Positions 7,423 through 15,457 of a stretch of DNA of 54,412 nt are shown here, piece after piece; within the stretch, counting starts at the first letter, position 1, and each line of letters opens with the position of its first letter. A program made the translations under genes and the position numbers. Location: assembly GCF_035918095.1 (NCBI RefSeq), contig NZ_CP109138.1:1-54412 (forward strand). The letters run 5' to 3'. The notes under the pieces are model-generated. The model saw only the letters and a list, made by a program, of their open reading frames with translations. It made no database searches and was not told where the DNA came from. Source of the DNA: Streptomyces sp. NBC_01750 (GTDB lineage: Bacteria > Actinomycetota > Actinomycetes > Streptomycetales > Streptomycetaceae).

Positions 7423-7656
7423 TTAGCGGCGGATGTGGATGCTGATCTGGACCCCTCCGCCGAGCCCTGCCGCCGCGAGGACCATCGCGACGGCCAGCTC
7501 TACGGGGCCGCCCTTCAGGTAAACAACAAGGGCGGTAGTGAGGCAGAGGGCAACGACGATGTACGGCGCCCAGGCGAGCGCCTGAGCTCCTGGCCGCGGG
7601 GCCAGGTCTGTGCCGTTGGGCCGGATGGTCTCGGGTGTAGCGTCGTCGGTCGTCAC
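7423..7656 (-). CDS. Small two-helix membrane protein
   Basis: A 77-residue protein with two predicted membrane helices, roughly residues 29-47 (YIVVALCLTTALVVYL) and 52-73. The function is unknown. In size and layout it resembles the 75-residue protein at 16174-16401, and both genes have a long inverted repeat at a similar distance upstream, which suggests paralogous units. Confidence 0.55.
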   Translation of the reverse strand: MTTDDATPETIRPNGTDLAPRPGAQALAWAPYIVVALCLTTALVVYLKGGPVELAVAMVLAAAGLGGGVQISIHIRR

Positions 7657-7710
7657 CGGGTGCTCCTTCTCTTCCGCGCTGGATCAGGTGGACCACAACC
7701 CTGGTGATCT

Positions 7711-7759
7711 GAAGGGGAAGCACGGCCGTTGCTTGCGAGGCCGGCCGGGCTTCCCCTTC
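7711..7759. repeat. Inverted repeat upstream of the small membrane gene
   Basis: GAAGGGGAAG (7711-7720) and CTTCCCCTTC (7750-7759) form a perfect 10-bp stem about 55-100 bp upstream of the minus-strand membrane protein. A similar structure occurs at 16448-16506. Confidence 0.5.
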
Positions 7760-8127
7760 GTCGTGCGCGGGTTCAGGTCGCTGGAGCATCAAAGTACTGG
7801 GCCGAACTCGACTGAGAGGCAGGTCAGTTGGCCGCCCACGACCTCATTGTCAAGATCAAAAATGACCGGAGGGAACGACTGAGCAGAGTTGAGTTACCTT
7901 CTGTTCCAGGGTCTGCCCGTCTTTAGTTCGTGCGTAAAAAGTGCAGGTGACAGCGTCGCCGCATCAGAGGAGGCGACTCTGCGAGGGTTGCGGTGATCTC
8001 CTCGCCGCATGGTGAGAGTCACACGACTTTCTCGCGGGCGCTGACCCAGGCGGCCTCAACAGCACCCCGATCAGGGCGTTGTCCTCCCATCGGTCGCCGA
8101 TCTTCAGCCCTCTGGTTATGCGCAGCC
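7760..8127. other. Intergenic stretch, no gene supported
   Basis: About 370 bp with no coding frame that I can support. The part near 8035-8115 reads on the minus strand as a short protein-like segment (KIGDRWEDNALIG) without start or stop context and may be a gene remnant. Confidence 0.35.
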
Positions 8128-8691
8128 CTACGGCGCCGTGGGCTCGCCGCCGATGAGAGCGAGGGTCTCGGCAAAGGCCCGGCGGTCAGCGAGGGCATGC
8201 CGCGCGCGCGACCAGGGCCAGCCGAAGAACTGGCGCTGAACGGGCACGGTCAGCGCGAGCAGCAGCTCCAGCTTCGTGTCCTCCTCGCGCTCGGACAGCA
8301 CCACCATGCGGACGTTGCCGGCGTAGTCGACGGCGAACTGGATGAGGTGGGACATGGGCCAGCTGCCGGCGTACGTGGCGACGTTGTCGATCAGCCACCT
8401 CGTCGCGTCGTCGAGCTGCTGCAGCCAACGTTCCCGCTCACCCGCCAGTCGTTCACGCATGACCGGCGTCCAACCGGGATCGTCGGCCAGCGGGAGCTGG
8501 ATCCTCTGCAGCAGCGAGGACGCAGAGATGATCCGCATCATGTGCGCGCCGAAGGTGTCCCGGGCGGTGTGGACCTCGCCCAACCGCTTCCTGCGGGCTT
8601 CCATCCGCGGGGTGACGAACAGACCGACCGCGAGAGCGGTCACCACGGCGGTGACAGCGGCCACCAGAAGGGTCCACACGGTGTTAGGCAT
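8128..8691 (-). CDS. Membrane-anchored hypothetical protein
   Basis: A 187-residue protein with one N-terminal membrane helix (residues ~4-28, VWTLLVAAVTAVVTALAVGL), then a basic stop-transfer stretch (RMEARRKR) and a helical cytoplasmic domain. I recall similar single-span actinomycete proteins without known role. The ATG at 8691 is preferred because it places the helix at the N-terminus. It follows the 75-residue gene by 40 bp and is likely in the same transcript. Confidence 0.6.
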   Translation of the reverse strand: MPNTVWTLLVAAVTAVVTALAVGLFVTPRMEARRKRLGEVHTARDTFGAHMMRIISASSLLQRIQLPLADDPGWTPVMRERLAGERERWLQQLDDATRWLIDNVATYAGSWPMSHLIQFAVDYAGNVRMVVLSEREEDTKLELLLALTVPVQRQFFGWPWSRARHALADRRAFAETLALIGGEPTAP

Positions 8692-8731
8692 GGCGCACAT
8701 GCTCCCGCACCGCACGGGACCGCCGGGACGG

Positions 8732-8959
8732 TCAGCTCGTCGGTCCCTCGACCTCGCCCTGCGCCGTCCACTTCTTGCGTACGCGCTCGCGGCCGTCGGT
8801 CTCCTCGATGAGCCGGATCACCACGGCCGGGCCGGTGCCGTACAGCCCGACCCACTCCGTGTACCGGTCCTGGGCGGTACCCGGGACGGTCCACTGGCCC
8901 TCGACGATCGGGCCGTTCTCCTCGAACTGCAGCCGGGCGAGGTGCCTGGTCGTCCCCAC
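8732..8959 (-). CDS. Conserved small hypothetical protein
   Basis: A 75-residue protein beginning VGTTRHLARLQFEENG and containing WVGLYGTGPAVVIRLIEE. The GTG at 8959 is chosen because GAGGAG lies six bases upstream; an in-frame ATG at 9013 gives 93 residues but lacks such a site. It looks like a compact beta-rich domain of unknown function and lies 40 bp before the membrane-anchored gene, so the two are probably co-transcribed. Confidence 0.5.
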   Translation of the reverse strand: MGTTRHLARLQFEENGPIVEGQWTVPGTAQDRYTEWVGLYGTGPAVVIRLIEETDGRERVRKKWTAQGEVEGPTS

Positions 8960-9095
8960 GCGCTGCTCCTCGCCTCGGTGCTCGCGCCCCATCATCCCGC
9001 GCGCCCGGGCCAAAGGTTTTCGGCCCCGTTCTCCAGGCGATCACACGCAGCCCACGGCGTACGCCTGTCGCGCGGCGACCACAACCCAGCTGGAG

Positions 9096-9173
9096 CCTTG
9101 GAATCCAAGGTATGTGAGAATACTAGTACACGAAGCATTGGGGGAATGGTCCACGACACCTTCGAAAGCAAGG
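9096..9173. repeat. Paired CCTTnGAAnnCAAGG dyads
   Basis: CCTTGGAATCCAAGG (9096-9110, perfect 7-1-7 dyad) and CCTTCGAAAGCAAGG (9159-9173, less symmetric), each followed by TAT. The 63-bp offset equals six helical turns, which suggests an operator pair for the small genes starting at 9279. Confidence 0.45.
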
Positions 9174-9278
9174 TATCGTGGAACGCGGAAAGCCACCGCC
9201 CCGACCTTGCAGGTGCTAGCCCATGAGGTCCGGGGGTGGCTTTCTCGAAGCGTCAATTCCTCAAGCAAGGAACACGAC

Positions 9279-9374
9279 ATGTCGAATGCTACAGATCCCA
9301 GGCCCATAGCGCAGCAGCCCCATGCTGGACCTGGAGGCACCTCCCGGCGGCTGGCCGGGGGTGCTAGGGCGTGA
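9279..9374 (+). CDS. 31-residue small protein
   Basis: A short frame MSNATDPRPIAQQPHAGPGG ... ending RLAGGARA, with AAGGA seven bases before the ATG. Its stop overlaps the next start as GTGA. It is hydrophilic and proline rich. The good Shine-Dalgarno site and the coupling to the next small membrane protein support it being real; the function is unknown. Confidence 0.45.
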   Translation: MSNATDPRPIAQQPHAGPGGTSRRLAGGARA

Positions 9375-9523
9375 ACGGTTCTCTTGATGGGCGAACCGCG
9401 GTGTTGCTCCTCGCTGGGGGCGGAGCAACGTATGTGGCTCTGCAGCACCCGACGTTCGGGACGGCGCTTCTGGTCGGTGTCGCAATCGTCGCGATCCTTC
9501 ACGTGCTGCTGCGCCAGCAGTAG
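9371..9523 (+). CDS. 50-residue small membrane protein
   Basis: GTG start overlapping the previous stop by 4 bp. The product has a hydrophobic first segment (TAVLLLAGGGATYVAL) and a second one (GTALLVGVAIVAILHVLL). Codon third positions are mostly G or C. Such small membrane proteins are common near Spd/transfer genes of Streptomyces plasmids, but no role can be assigned. Confidence 0.5.
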   Translation: MNGSLDGRTAVLLLAGGGATYVALQHPTFGTALLVGVAIVAILHVLLRQQ

Positions 9524-9612
9524 CACCCTGCACGCCACCGCCCTCCGGCGGAATCTCCGATATGCCTCGCGCCGTGAAGCGGCTTGAGCGCTTCACGGCC
9601 GAGGTTGGCGTC

Positions 9613-9688
9613 AACGATCCGCAAGAGGCTGGGCGGCATGTACATCGAGACCGTGACCAAGCTGCACGCCGGCGGCAAGTTCGGCAGG
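9613..9688 (+). pseudogene. parE: parE (topoisomerase IV subunit B) fragment with internal deletion
   Basis: The translated remnant TIRKRLGGMYIE joins directly to TVTKLHAGGKFG. In ParE/GyrB the first part belongs to the VRKRPGMYIG motif and the second to the TKLHAGGKFG motif about 70 residues later, so an internal deletion is seen. The surrounding reading frame is not ParE-like. Only a degenerate piece remains; it cannot be functional. Confidence 0.55.
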
Positions 9689-10404
9689 TTTATCAACAAC
9701 CACCTCAGGCGAGCCCTGGGTGGGAAGGTGCCGCGCGCCGAGGAAGCCCGTGATCGAGAACGTCCGGGGGTAGCTCGCACACGGCGTCGTGCCCTGACGT
9801 GGGCACCTACCAACGCGGGCCACTCAACGCGCTCCTCAACTCCTTTGATGTTCTCGCGACTTGGCCGCGCGACCCGCACGGGCTGTCGGTGCCGTACGTC
9901 AGACTGTTCCCCGGCGGCCTGACGGGCTCGCTGCCAGACATGGCAGCGGCCCCCTGCTCGTAACAGGAGGCCGCCGGAAGACGGAGAAGATCCACGACTA
10001 AGGAGGACGGGATTTCCACCAAGGAAGAGCCTACGGGCCACCACTGTCAACGCAAGCATCTGGAAGGGCCGCCGCTCGGCGAAGCACCTGACCAGGCCAC
10101 CACTGGACCAGGCCGAAGGCACTTCCGGCGCCTGGTCGCCGCGGCCAGCGACGAGCTGACCCGCATAGCGATGAACGCGACCTTCTACGGGGCGGCCGCC
10201 CTTGTCATCTACTGCTGGCAGCACCGCTGACCAGCGTCGGCCGGGCCACATTCGGTGGCCCGGCCATGCCCACAGGCTCATGCACTCCGTGCACGTCGAC
10301 TAGATCACCCTCGTCGAGATGAACAAGGGCGCGGTGTTCGGCAAGGGAAGCAACCGAACACCGCGAACCTGAACTACAAGGTTGAGAGTCCTCCGGAGGC
10401 TTGG
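9689..10404. other. Decayed region, no intact gene
   Basis: About 700 bp with stop-riddled frames on both strands. Near 10127-10228 a segment reads TRIAMNATFYGAAALVIYCW, membrane-protein-like but without a proper start. The region looks like eroded coding DNA between two parE remnants. Confidence 0.4.
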
Positions 10405-10518
10405 GTGGCTCGGCGATCCGCAAGTGACCCGGCATGTACATCAGCTCGGCTCTGGCTCTGGGAGATCATCGACGACTCCGTCGACGAGGCCCTCGGCGGC
10501 CACTTCGACCACCACCGG
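10405..10518 (+). pseudogene. parE: Second degenerate parE fragment
   Basis: The frame reads AIRK, a TGA stop, PGMYIS, then LWLWEIIDDSVDEALGGHFD. This matches the ParE N-terminal region (VRKRPGMYIG ... LWEIIDNSVDEALGG) with a stop in the middle, a short deletion and no ATPase remainder. It is the same part of the protein as the remnant at 9613-9688, so two copies or two deletion products exist. Confidence 0.65.
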
Positions 10519-11009
10519 CCGCAAGAAGCGCAAAGGCGCTGAGAAGCCGCGTGCCCAGTCCGACCACGCAGATACAGCCCGGTCTTCTGGCGATACGTCC
10601 GCGACGGCGAGAAGTAATGAGGACGCCGCCACCGACGGCATCGGCAGCATGTAGGCCACAACGAGCCCCTCTGGGAAGCTCGAGGTCACCTTCGTCGCCG
10701 ACGAGATGGGCATGTACGCCCGGAACAACAGCGGTCAGCTCTTCCTGGAGCGGCAAGACCCATCAACCGGTCAGGAAGGTCGGCAGACCCATGGCTGTCA
10801 CGTGCAGCGCGAGTTCGAGGGCCGGCGGTGACGGCGATGCCCGCGGCCGTATCCCCGCTGTGAAGCTCGCCGTCGCCGCCTGCGGCTAGCTGTGCTGCGC
10901 GCCCGTGACACTCTCAGTGGCCGATAGATCCGCTGTTGTCATGGTATCCCCTGAGTGCCCGTCATGCGGCTTTCTACAACGCTGATATGTGAGCGGTGGA
11001 CGGCGGTCG
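10519..11009. other. Decayed region, no intact gene
   Basis: About 490 bp after the second parE remnant. Frames are short and no Shine-Dalgarno site or recognisable domain is seen. It probably continues the eroded DNA. Confidence 0.35.
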
Positions 11010-11606
11010 TCACTGGGCGGGGGTGCTGGCGGCCTGGGTGAGCAGGCGCTCCCATGTGCGGGTGGAACTGCCGTGCTGCTTGGCCAGGGCGGCAGCGAGG
11101 TGTGTGCGGGGGGTCCCCGGCGATGTGGTGAGAGCTTCTGCGGCGATGTACAGGCGGGGGTCGCCTTCGTAGGCATGGGCCTTGTTGGGGCCGCCTTTGC
11201 CGAGGGGGCGTCCGCCGCCCTGCCCCTGGCGGGGAGGGGTGTCGTGGCGGGTCTCGATGTCCTGGCGGGTCCAGAGGCGGAGGCTGTAGACGGTTGTGCC
11301 TCGTGGGAGGTAGCTCTGGCTGGCGTAGGCGCGGACGGTGCCGGGTGTCACTCCGAGCAGGGCTGCGGCCTCCTCGTCGTTGAGCAGATCGTCGGGGTGT
11401 GGCTCGGCGGGCAGCGGGGGGATGGGCTGTCCGTTGAGGAAGGCGTGCGCCTGGGCCTGGTCGTAGACGTGTACGCGGCTGTCGAAGAGCGCGGGCACGC
11501 GTTGCCGGAATCCGGGTGCGTCACGGCGCCTCCAGGTGGCGAGCGGGACACCGGCCTGCTGGGCGATGTCCCGCTCGTTGATCACGGGGCGGTTGCGGGG
11601 GATCAC
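11010..11606 (-). CDS. Helix-turn-helix DNA-binding protein
   Basis: A 198-residue protein with two MerR/excisionase-like helix-turn-helix units: INERDIAQQAGVPLATWRRR near the N-terminus and LLNDEEAAALLGVTPGTVRA at about residues 73-92. The C-terminal third is basic with a possible third DNA-contact region (LAAALAKQHGSSTRTWERLL). Start is GTG. It is probably a regulator of neighbouring genes or a replication accessory protein; no partner is evident. Downstream lies the decayed parE region. Confidence 0.6.
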   Translation of the reverse strand: MIPRNRPVINERDIAQQAGVPLATWRRRDAPGFRQRVPALFDSRVHVYDQAQAHAFLNGQPIPPLPAEPHPDDLLNDEEAAALLGVTPGTVRAYASQSYLPRGTTVYSLRLWTRQDIETRHDTPPRQGQGGGRPLGKGGPNKAHAYEGDPRLYIAAEALTTSPGTPRTHLAAALAKQHGSSTRTWERLLTQAASTPAQ

Positions 11607-11700
11607 TCGGTTGTGTTCCTTCAGGTCGTCGCCGCCAGGGCGCCTTGTACGCTGGTGAGGCTTCCCTGCGCCGGCGTCATGTCGGTCGCGGAGATGCTGG

Positions 11701-12273
11701 TTAAGGGCCGGTGGTGTGCCGGGCCGCTCGTGAGCGGCTCTCCGCCGGCCCTTTCGCTGTCCGCTGCCTCCAGCGCTGGACCTCGCGCGGGCTGCGGAGC
11801 CGTACGACCTCGACGCCGAGGCCGGCGGTCTCGGCCATCTGCCGGGCGTAGCGGGGCCGGTTGGCGCGGTACTTGCGGATGGCGGTGCGCAGGAGTGACC
11901 GGCGGGCGAAGAACGCAGTGGACCAGGTGAGACGCCGGGCCTGTGCGCTGTCCTCGCGGCCGGCCAGCTGGCGCAGGTTGCGGCTGGTGATCCGGTACAG
12001 GATCAGGGGCAGAGGAAAGTCCAGCCAGATCAGGGTGTCGGCCCGGTGCCAGACGACGTCTGCGAGCTTGGAGAAGTTCCCTTCGACGATCCATCCGTCG
12101 GTGGAGGTGATCTCTGCTGCCTGCCGGCGGAATTCCTCCAGCGGCAGCGGCCCCTCAGCGGTGAACAGGATGTCGTCGAGGTCGGTGTGGGGTTCGTCGA
12201 GTTCCGTGGAGAGCCAGCGGGCGAGCGTCGACTTTCCCGTGGCGGGGGGCCCGAACAGTGCGACCCGTCGCAT
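11701..12273 (-). CDS. P-loop adenylate-kinase-like (topology modulation-like) NTPase
   Basis: A 190-residue protein. It has a Walker A motif GPPATGKST near residues 8-16, then LDDILF, DGWIVEGNFSKL, DTLIWLDFPL and an Arg-rich lid (RITSRNLRQLAGRE). This order matches the small kinase family often annotated as DNA topology modulation protein FlaR-like or shikimate/adenylate kinase-like. The substrate is unknown. I use the ATG at 12273, which places the P-loop at the usual position; an ATG at 12306 adds 11 residues. Not a typical plasmid backbone gene. Confidence 0.65.
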   Translation of the reverse strand: MRRVALFGPPATGKSTLARWLSTELDEPHTDLDDILFTAEGPLPLEEFRRQAAEITSTDGWIVEGNFSKLADVVWHRADTLIWLDFPLPLILYRITSRNLRQLAGREDSAQARRLTWSTAFFARRSLLRTAIRKYRANRPRYARQMAETAGLGVEVVRLRSPREVQRWRQRTAKGPAESRSRAARHTTGP

Positions 12274-12306
12274 GCGCGTCTCATCTCTACAAGGGGATTG
12301 ACACAA

Positions 12307-12581
12307 GAAACCTTACAGCGATTCAGACCAGGGCGTCGAGGTTCGGGCGGACCATGGGCGGGTGCCGCCGGAGGCGGCTCCTTGGCCCCGCAGGGGCGGG
12401 CCCGCGCCCGAAGGGCGCTTGGAGGGGCCCGGCGCGCAGCGCCTGCCCGAAGGGCAGAAAAGAGCCGCCCGTGGCCGAAGGCCACTCAGGGGGCGGCGTT
12501 TCCCCTGGTCCGCCCCGCGCCCGAAGGGCGCTTGAGGGGGCGGACGCCAGCCGCTTGCGGCTGTCCTTTCGCCGCGCATCC
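12307..12581. other. Hairpin-rich intergenic region
   Basis: About 275 bp with several short stem-loops of the form CGCCCGAAGGGCG, including two nearly identical copies near 12403 and 12519 (GCGCCCGAAGGGCGCTTG), plus GGCCGAAGGCC and AGCCGCTTGCGGCT. No gene is supported. Confidence 0.45.
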
Positions 12582-12610
12582 GCCCCCCTCAAGATCATCT
12601 TGAGGGGGGC
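12582..12610 (-). terminator. Strong hairpin after the 12632-13813 gene
   Basis: GCCCCCCTCAAGAT / ATCTTGAGGGGGGC, an uninterrupted 14-bp inverted repeat with a single central base, 21 bp past the stop codon of the minus-strand gene. Confidence 0.65.
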
Positions 12611-12631
12611 GCGTGAGGCGGGCCTGGGGTC

Positions 12632-13813
12632 CTACAAGCGGGGGAACAGCGCCCGCGCCGCCTGCGGGTGGCGGTGGAGCATCCGCAGGAAGTCGCCCTG
12701 GAACGCCGCCCGCCCGGCGGTCTCGGCAGGACTCATGTCGCCCACTCCCTTCTTCGTCTTGACGATCACCCCGTCCATGATGCTGATCCCCGCCCCTCCC
12801 AAGTCGCTGAACACGTTGGTGCGCAGATGCAGGAAGACCTGCCCGTCCTGCTCGGCGATCGTCACCGCGTAGGCCAGATCCGCCAGCGGGTAGACGTACG
12901 CCTTCCGAGACCGCTCCACGGGCTCGGACAGAAGCTCGGGGCGCAGACCCCGCAGGTAGTGCGCGAGCGCCGCCCGGGTCGCCGCCCGCAGCGGAACGTC
13001 AATCTCCTGCGGGTCGAACTCCCGGACCATGGGCCGCCGCCACACCCCGGCCGTGCCGGTGGTGCAGACACGAAGGATCTCGTCGTACATCCGCCGCAGC
13101 TTTCGGTGGACGTAGGCCAGATCGGCGGGCAGTTCCGGGCTGGCCAGGCTCTCCCATCCCTCCGGAAGGCGGAACTGCGCCGTAGCGGTGGCCGTGGGGG
13201 TGGAGAGCGCCGGTACGGGCTCCAGCACCCGCAGGGCATCGCCGTCCACAATGTCCGCGCTGATCAGCGCACCCAGAACGGACGCCTCCTCGACGATCCG
13301 CCGTGACCGGACGGTGGACAGCTGCCCCGCCCGCACCGCTCGCGCCTCGACGGCCGCGCGCTCCGCCTGCGTGCGTCCCACCAAATGGGCGTGGAACCGC
13401 TTCTCACCCTGGATGGACTCGCGGTCAACGGTGTGCGGGTCGTAGCTCCACGAGACGACCGGGCTCAGCTCGTAGGCACGGCAGTGCTCCGCGAACCGGG
13501 CCGCGATGACTCCGAGCGCCTTGCCGAACTCGGCCGAGTGGTCGTGCAGCCCCGGACGCGGGGTGACTCCGGCAGACATGAGCATCAGCTCGTACAGGGC
13601 GTGCGGGCTGCGCTTGTCGGTGAGGGCGTACGCCTCATCGGCGGACATGTTGATGTGGGCGTGCACGTTGGTCCAGCCGTAGACGTCGTGGACGGTGCCC
13701 ATGCGCCTGAGGCCGTTCACGTATCCCGGGAACCCCTTCGCCGGGAGCGAGTCCACGACAGGGATGTCCCTGCGTCGATTCTCGAGAGCGGCGGGGAGCA
13801 ACTGACGGGTCAT
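12632..13813 (-). CDS. Unrecognised enzyme-like protein
   Basis: A 393-residue soluble protein that I cannot place in a family with confidence. Features: a conserved-looking N-terminal stretch (DIPVVDSLPAKGFPGYVNGL), several histidine motifs (TNVHAHINM, RFHAHLVGR, GLHDHSAEF), and a C-terminal domain ending RALFPRL. The HAH motifs recall the HIT/GalT nucleotidyltransferase fold, but this is only a guess. The ATG at 13813 has AGGA eight bases before it. It is preceded by the structured region 13944-14192 and followed by a strong hairpin, so it is probably a single-gene unit. It looks like metabolic cargo rather than a transfer gene. Confidence 0.5.
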   Translation of the reverse strand: MTRQLLPAALENRRRDIPVVDSLPAKGFPGYVNGLRRMGTVHDVYGWTNVHAHINMSADEAYALTDKRSPHALYELMLMSAGVTPRPGLHDHSAEFGKALGVIAARFAEHCRAYELSPVVSWSYDPHTVDRESIQGEKRFHAHLVGRTQAERAAVEARAVRAGQLSTVRSRRIVEEASVLGALISADIVDGDALRVLEPVPALSTPTATATAQFRLPEGWESLASPELPADLAYVHRKLRRMYDEILRVCTTGTAGVWRRPMVREFDPQEIDVPLRAATRAALAHYLRGLRPELLSEPVERSRKAYVYPLADLAYAVTIAEQDGQVFLHLRTNVFSDLGGAGISIMDGVIVKTKKGVGDMSPAETAGRAAFQGDFLRMLHRHPQAARALFPRL

Positions 13814-13943
13814 TGGGTTTTCCTTCCCTCGATGCTGGTCGCCGGTCGGGGTGTGCCGCCCCTTCCGACAAGACAAACTTTACAGCATTTCAGCTCACAA
13901 GTCATCGAAAAGCCCAGGTCAGAGCCGGTTTATTGGCGGGGAC

Positions 13944-14192
13944 GGTGGGGGGTGGCGGCAGTGGGTCACAGCAAAGGGCGGTGATGGCTGGCCCGGTGCG
14001 CGCAGCTTGCTGCGCAGGGCCAGCCACCAGGCCGGTGAACGCGCCGAAGGCGCCCGGCCTGGCGTCCCGCGCTCGCGCGGGATGGTCTGGCGGTGAACGC
14101 GCCGAAGGCGCCCGCCAGGCCACCCCGGAGGGCCGCCAGGCCCTCCGGGGCGTCCCCGCCCGACCTGTGACCCACTGCCGCCACCCCCCACC
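13944..14192. repeat. Long inverted repeat with nested hairpins
   Basis: Perfect 28-bp arms at 13944-13971 and 14165-14192 enclose ~190 bp of further stem-loops: CCGGAGGGCC/GGCCCTCCGG, two copies of GGTGAACGCGCCGAAGGCGCCC, and CCCGCGCTCGCGCGGG. The whole lies between divergent genes. It contains no coding frame that I support. Confidence 0.65.
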
Positions 14193-14261
14193 ACCGGGCC
14201 CAGAGCGCTACGCCCTATCGCCCGCCGTCGGCCTTCGGCGAAGAGGAGGTACTGCGGGCCC

Positions 14262-14894
14262 ATGGCCACTACCGTGGTCGAAGGGGGTGGGATGCCGGAA
14301 GCCGCAGCAACCCTTCAAGACGTGCGCGATCTGTTGTACGGGCGGGCTATCGAGTCAGTCAGTACAGTCGCCGCGCCCCTGCTGGCTGGTGGAGCAGTGG
14401 CGATGCTCGGCGTCTTGGCTGCCGACGCTGACAAGTTCAGGTGGCCGGGACCGTCGCTTCTGCTCTTGGCGCTGGCAGCGATCTCACTCGTGGCCTGTGT
14501 GCAATGGGGTTTCCGCGCCCGTACCTTCCTGTACAGCGTGTCCGAGGCCGAGGAGCACTACGACGGCACTCTCTCGGCCGACGAGCGCGAACTCTGGATG
14601 CAGCGGAGCCACGAGGATCTGATCCGCTGGCGGCGCGGAACGGGGCTAGCCGCCCTTTGTTACAACCTGGGCCTGGTCGCCTTCGGCGCCGGCATCTCCC
14701 TAGCCGTGGCTCCGCCGGCCCATGCCGCGCAGGCTGGCTGGCGCTGGGCCGCGTTCTGGATGGTGTCGCTCGCCACGGCTTCAGAACTGCTATGGGTGCT
14801 GCTGGAATGGGGCGATGCGGCATCACGTGCTGCTACGCAACGGCGGTGGCTCCGACGCGCACGGGCCAGATCAAGGGAAGGGACGCCACAGTGA
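14262..14894 (+). CDS. Four-helix membrane protein
   Basis: A 210-residue protein with predicted membrane helices near residues 35-53 (VAAPLLAGGAVAMLGVL), 62-82, 128-150 and 160-182, separated by an acidic loop. ATG 14262 has AGGAGG 12 bases upstream; ATG 14292 has AGGGGG closer, so the start is uncertain. The stop overlaps the next start by 4 bp (GTGA). The function is unknown. Confidence 0.6.
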   Translation: MATTVVEGGGMPEAAATLQDVRDLLYGRAIESVSTVAAPLLAGGAVAMLGVLAADADKFRWPGPSLLLLALAAISLVACVQWGFRARTFLYSVSEAEEHYDGTLSADERELWMQRSHEDLIRWRRGTGLAALCYNLGLVAFGAGISLAVAPPAHAAQAGWRWAAFWMVSLATASELLWVLLEWGDAASRAATQRRWLRRARARSREGTPQ

Positions 14895-15208
14895 CCAGCG
14901 ATACGCCGCACGTCGGCGAGCCGCCCTCCGAACATCCTCGGAGACCGCGCCCGTCAGCCCCGCCGCCGCCGCTGTCAGCCCCGCCGCCGCGGCGGTCAGC
15001 CCCGCGGCCGCCGCTGTCAGCCCCGCCGCCGGTCACCGATGAGTGCCCGTTCTGCCGCGCGGTTTACCCGTCACTGGTCCGCCGGCTGCTGCACAGGGAA
15101 CGCGGCCGTCACAGGGACGGCTGCCGGGTGGCGGAGCTCCCACTGCGCGTCACCGCCGGTTTGAGTCGCGAGGAGGCTCTGCGCCTTCGCCCGCCAAGTG
15201 AATGCTGA
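14891..15208 (+). CDS. Proline-rich protein with C-terminal zinc-finger motif
   Basis: GTG start coupled to the membrane gene. The 105-residue product has a low-complexity section (SAPPPPLSAPPPRRSAPRPP) that reflects a DNA tandem repeat, then CPFC at ~52-55 and HRERGRHRDGC, a plausible C2-H/C zinc finger. The proline tract may hold the finger away from its membrane partner. The function is unknown. Confidence 0.55.
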   Translation: MTSDTPHVGEPPSEHPRRPRPSAPPPPLSAPPPRRSAPRPPLSAPPPVTDECPFCRAVYPSLVRRLLHRERGRHRDGCRVAELPLRVTAGLSREEALRLRPPSEC

Positions 15209-15312
15209 CTCCTCTTGCGGCAGGTGTGCTGAACACGCCCCCTCCGCCGTGACGCGTCACGTGCGGAGCGCGGGTGACTCCCCAATCCGCGTACGTCGGG
15301 TACGCGAAGGGC

Positions 15313-15407
15313 TGTCCATTAACCGATCGATTGTTGGACACAGGTGCCGGGACGTCGACGCGCCGGGCCGGAACCGAGTACCGGCGTCCAACAAGGGTGT
15401 TCAACAA
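15313..15407. promoter_or_regulatory. res-like site upstream of the serine resolvase
   Basis: A 28-bp dyad with TGTCC (15313-15317) and GGACA (15336-15340), then CCAACAAGGGTGTTCAACAA (15388-15407). The element TTGTTGGA / TCCAACAA repeats in different orientations, as the paired subsites of Tn3-type res sites do. Its position directly upstream of the resolvase supports the call. Confidence 0.5.
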
Positions 15408-15457
15408 AGATGCGTGTCCAGAAACGCGGAGTGGCCCTTTTCTGTACGGTGTCGGGC

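Noticed and set aside
9122..9133. CTAGTACACGAA as a further GntR-type operator
   Set aside because: Only one half site matches.
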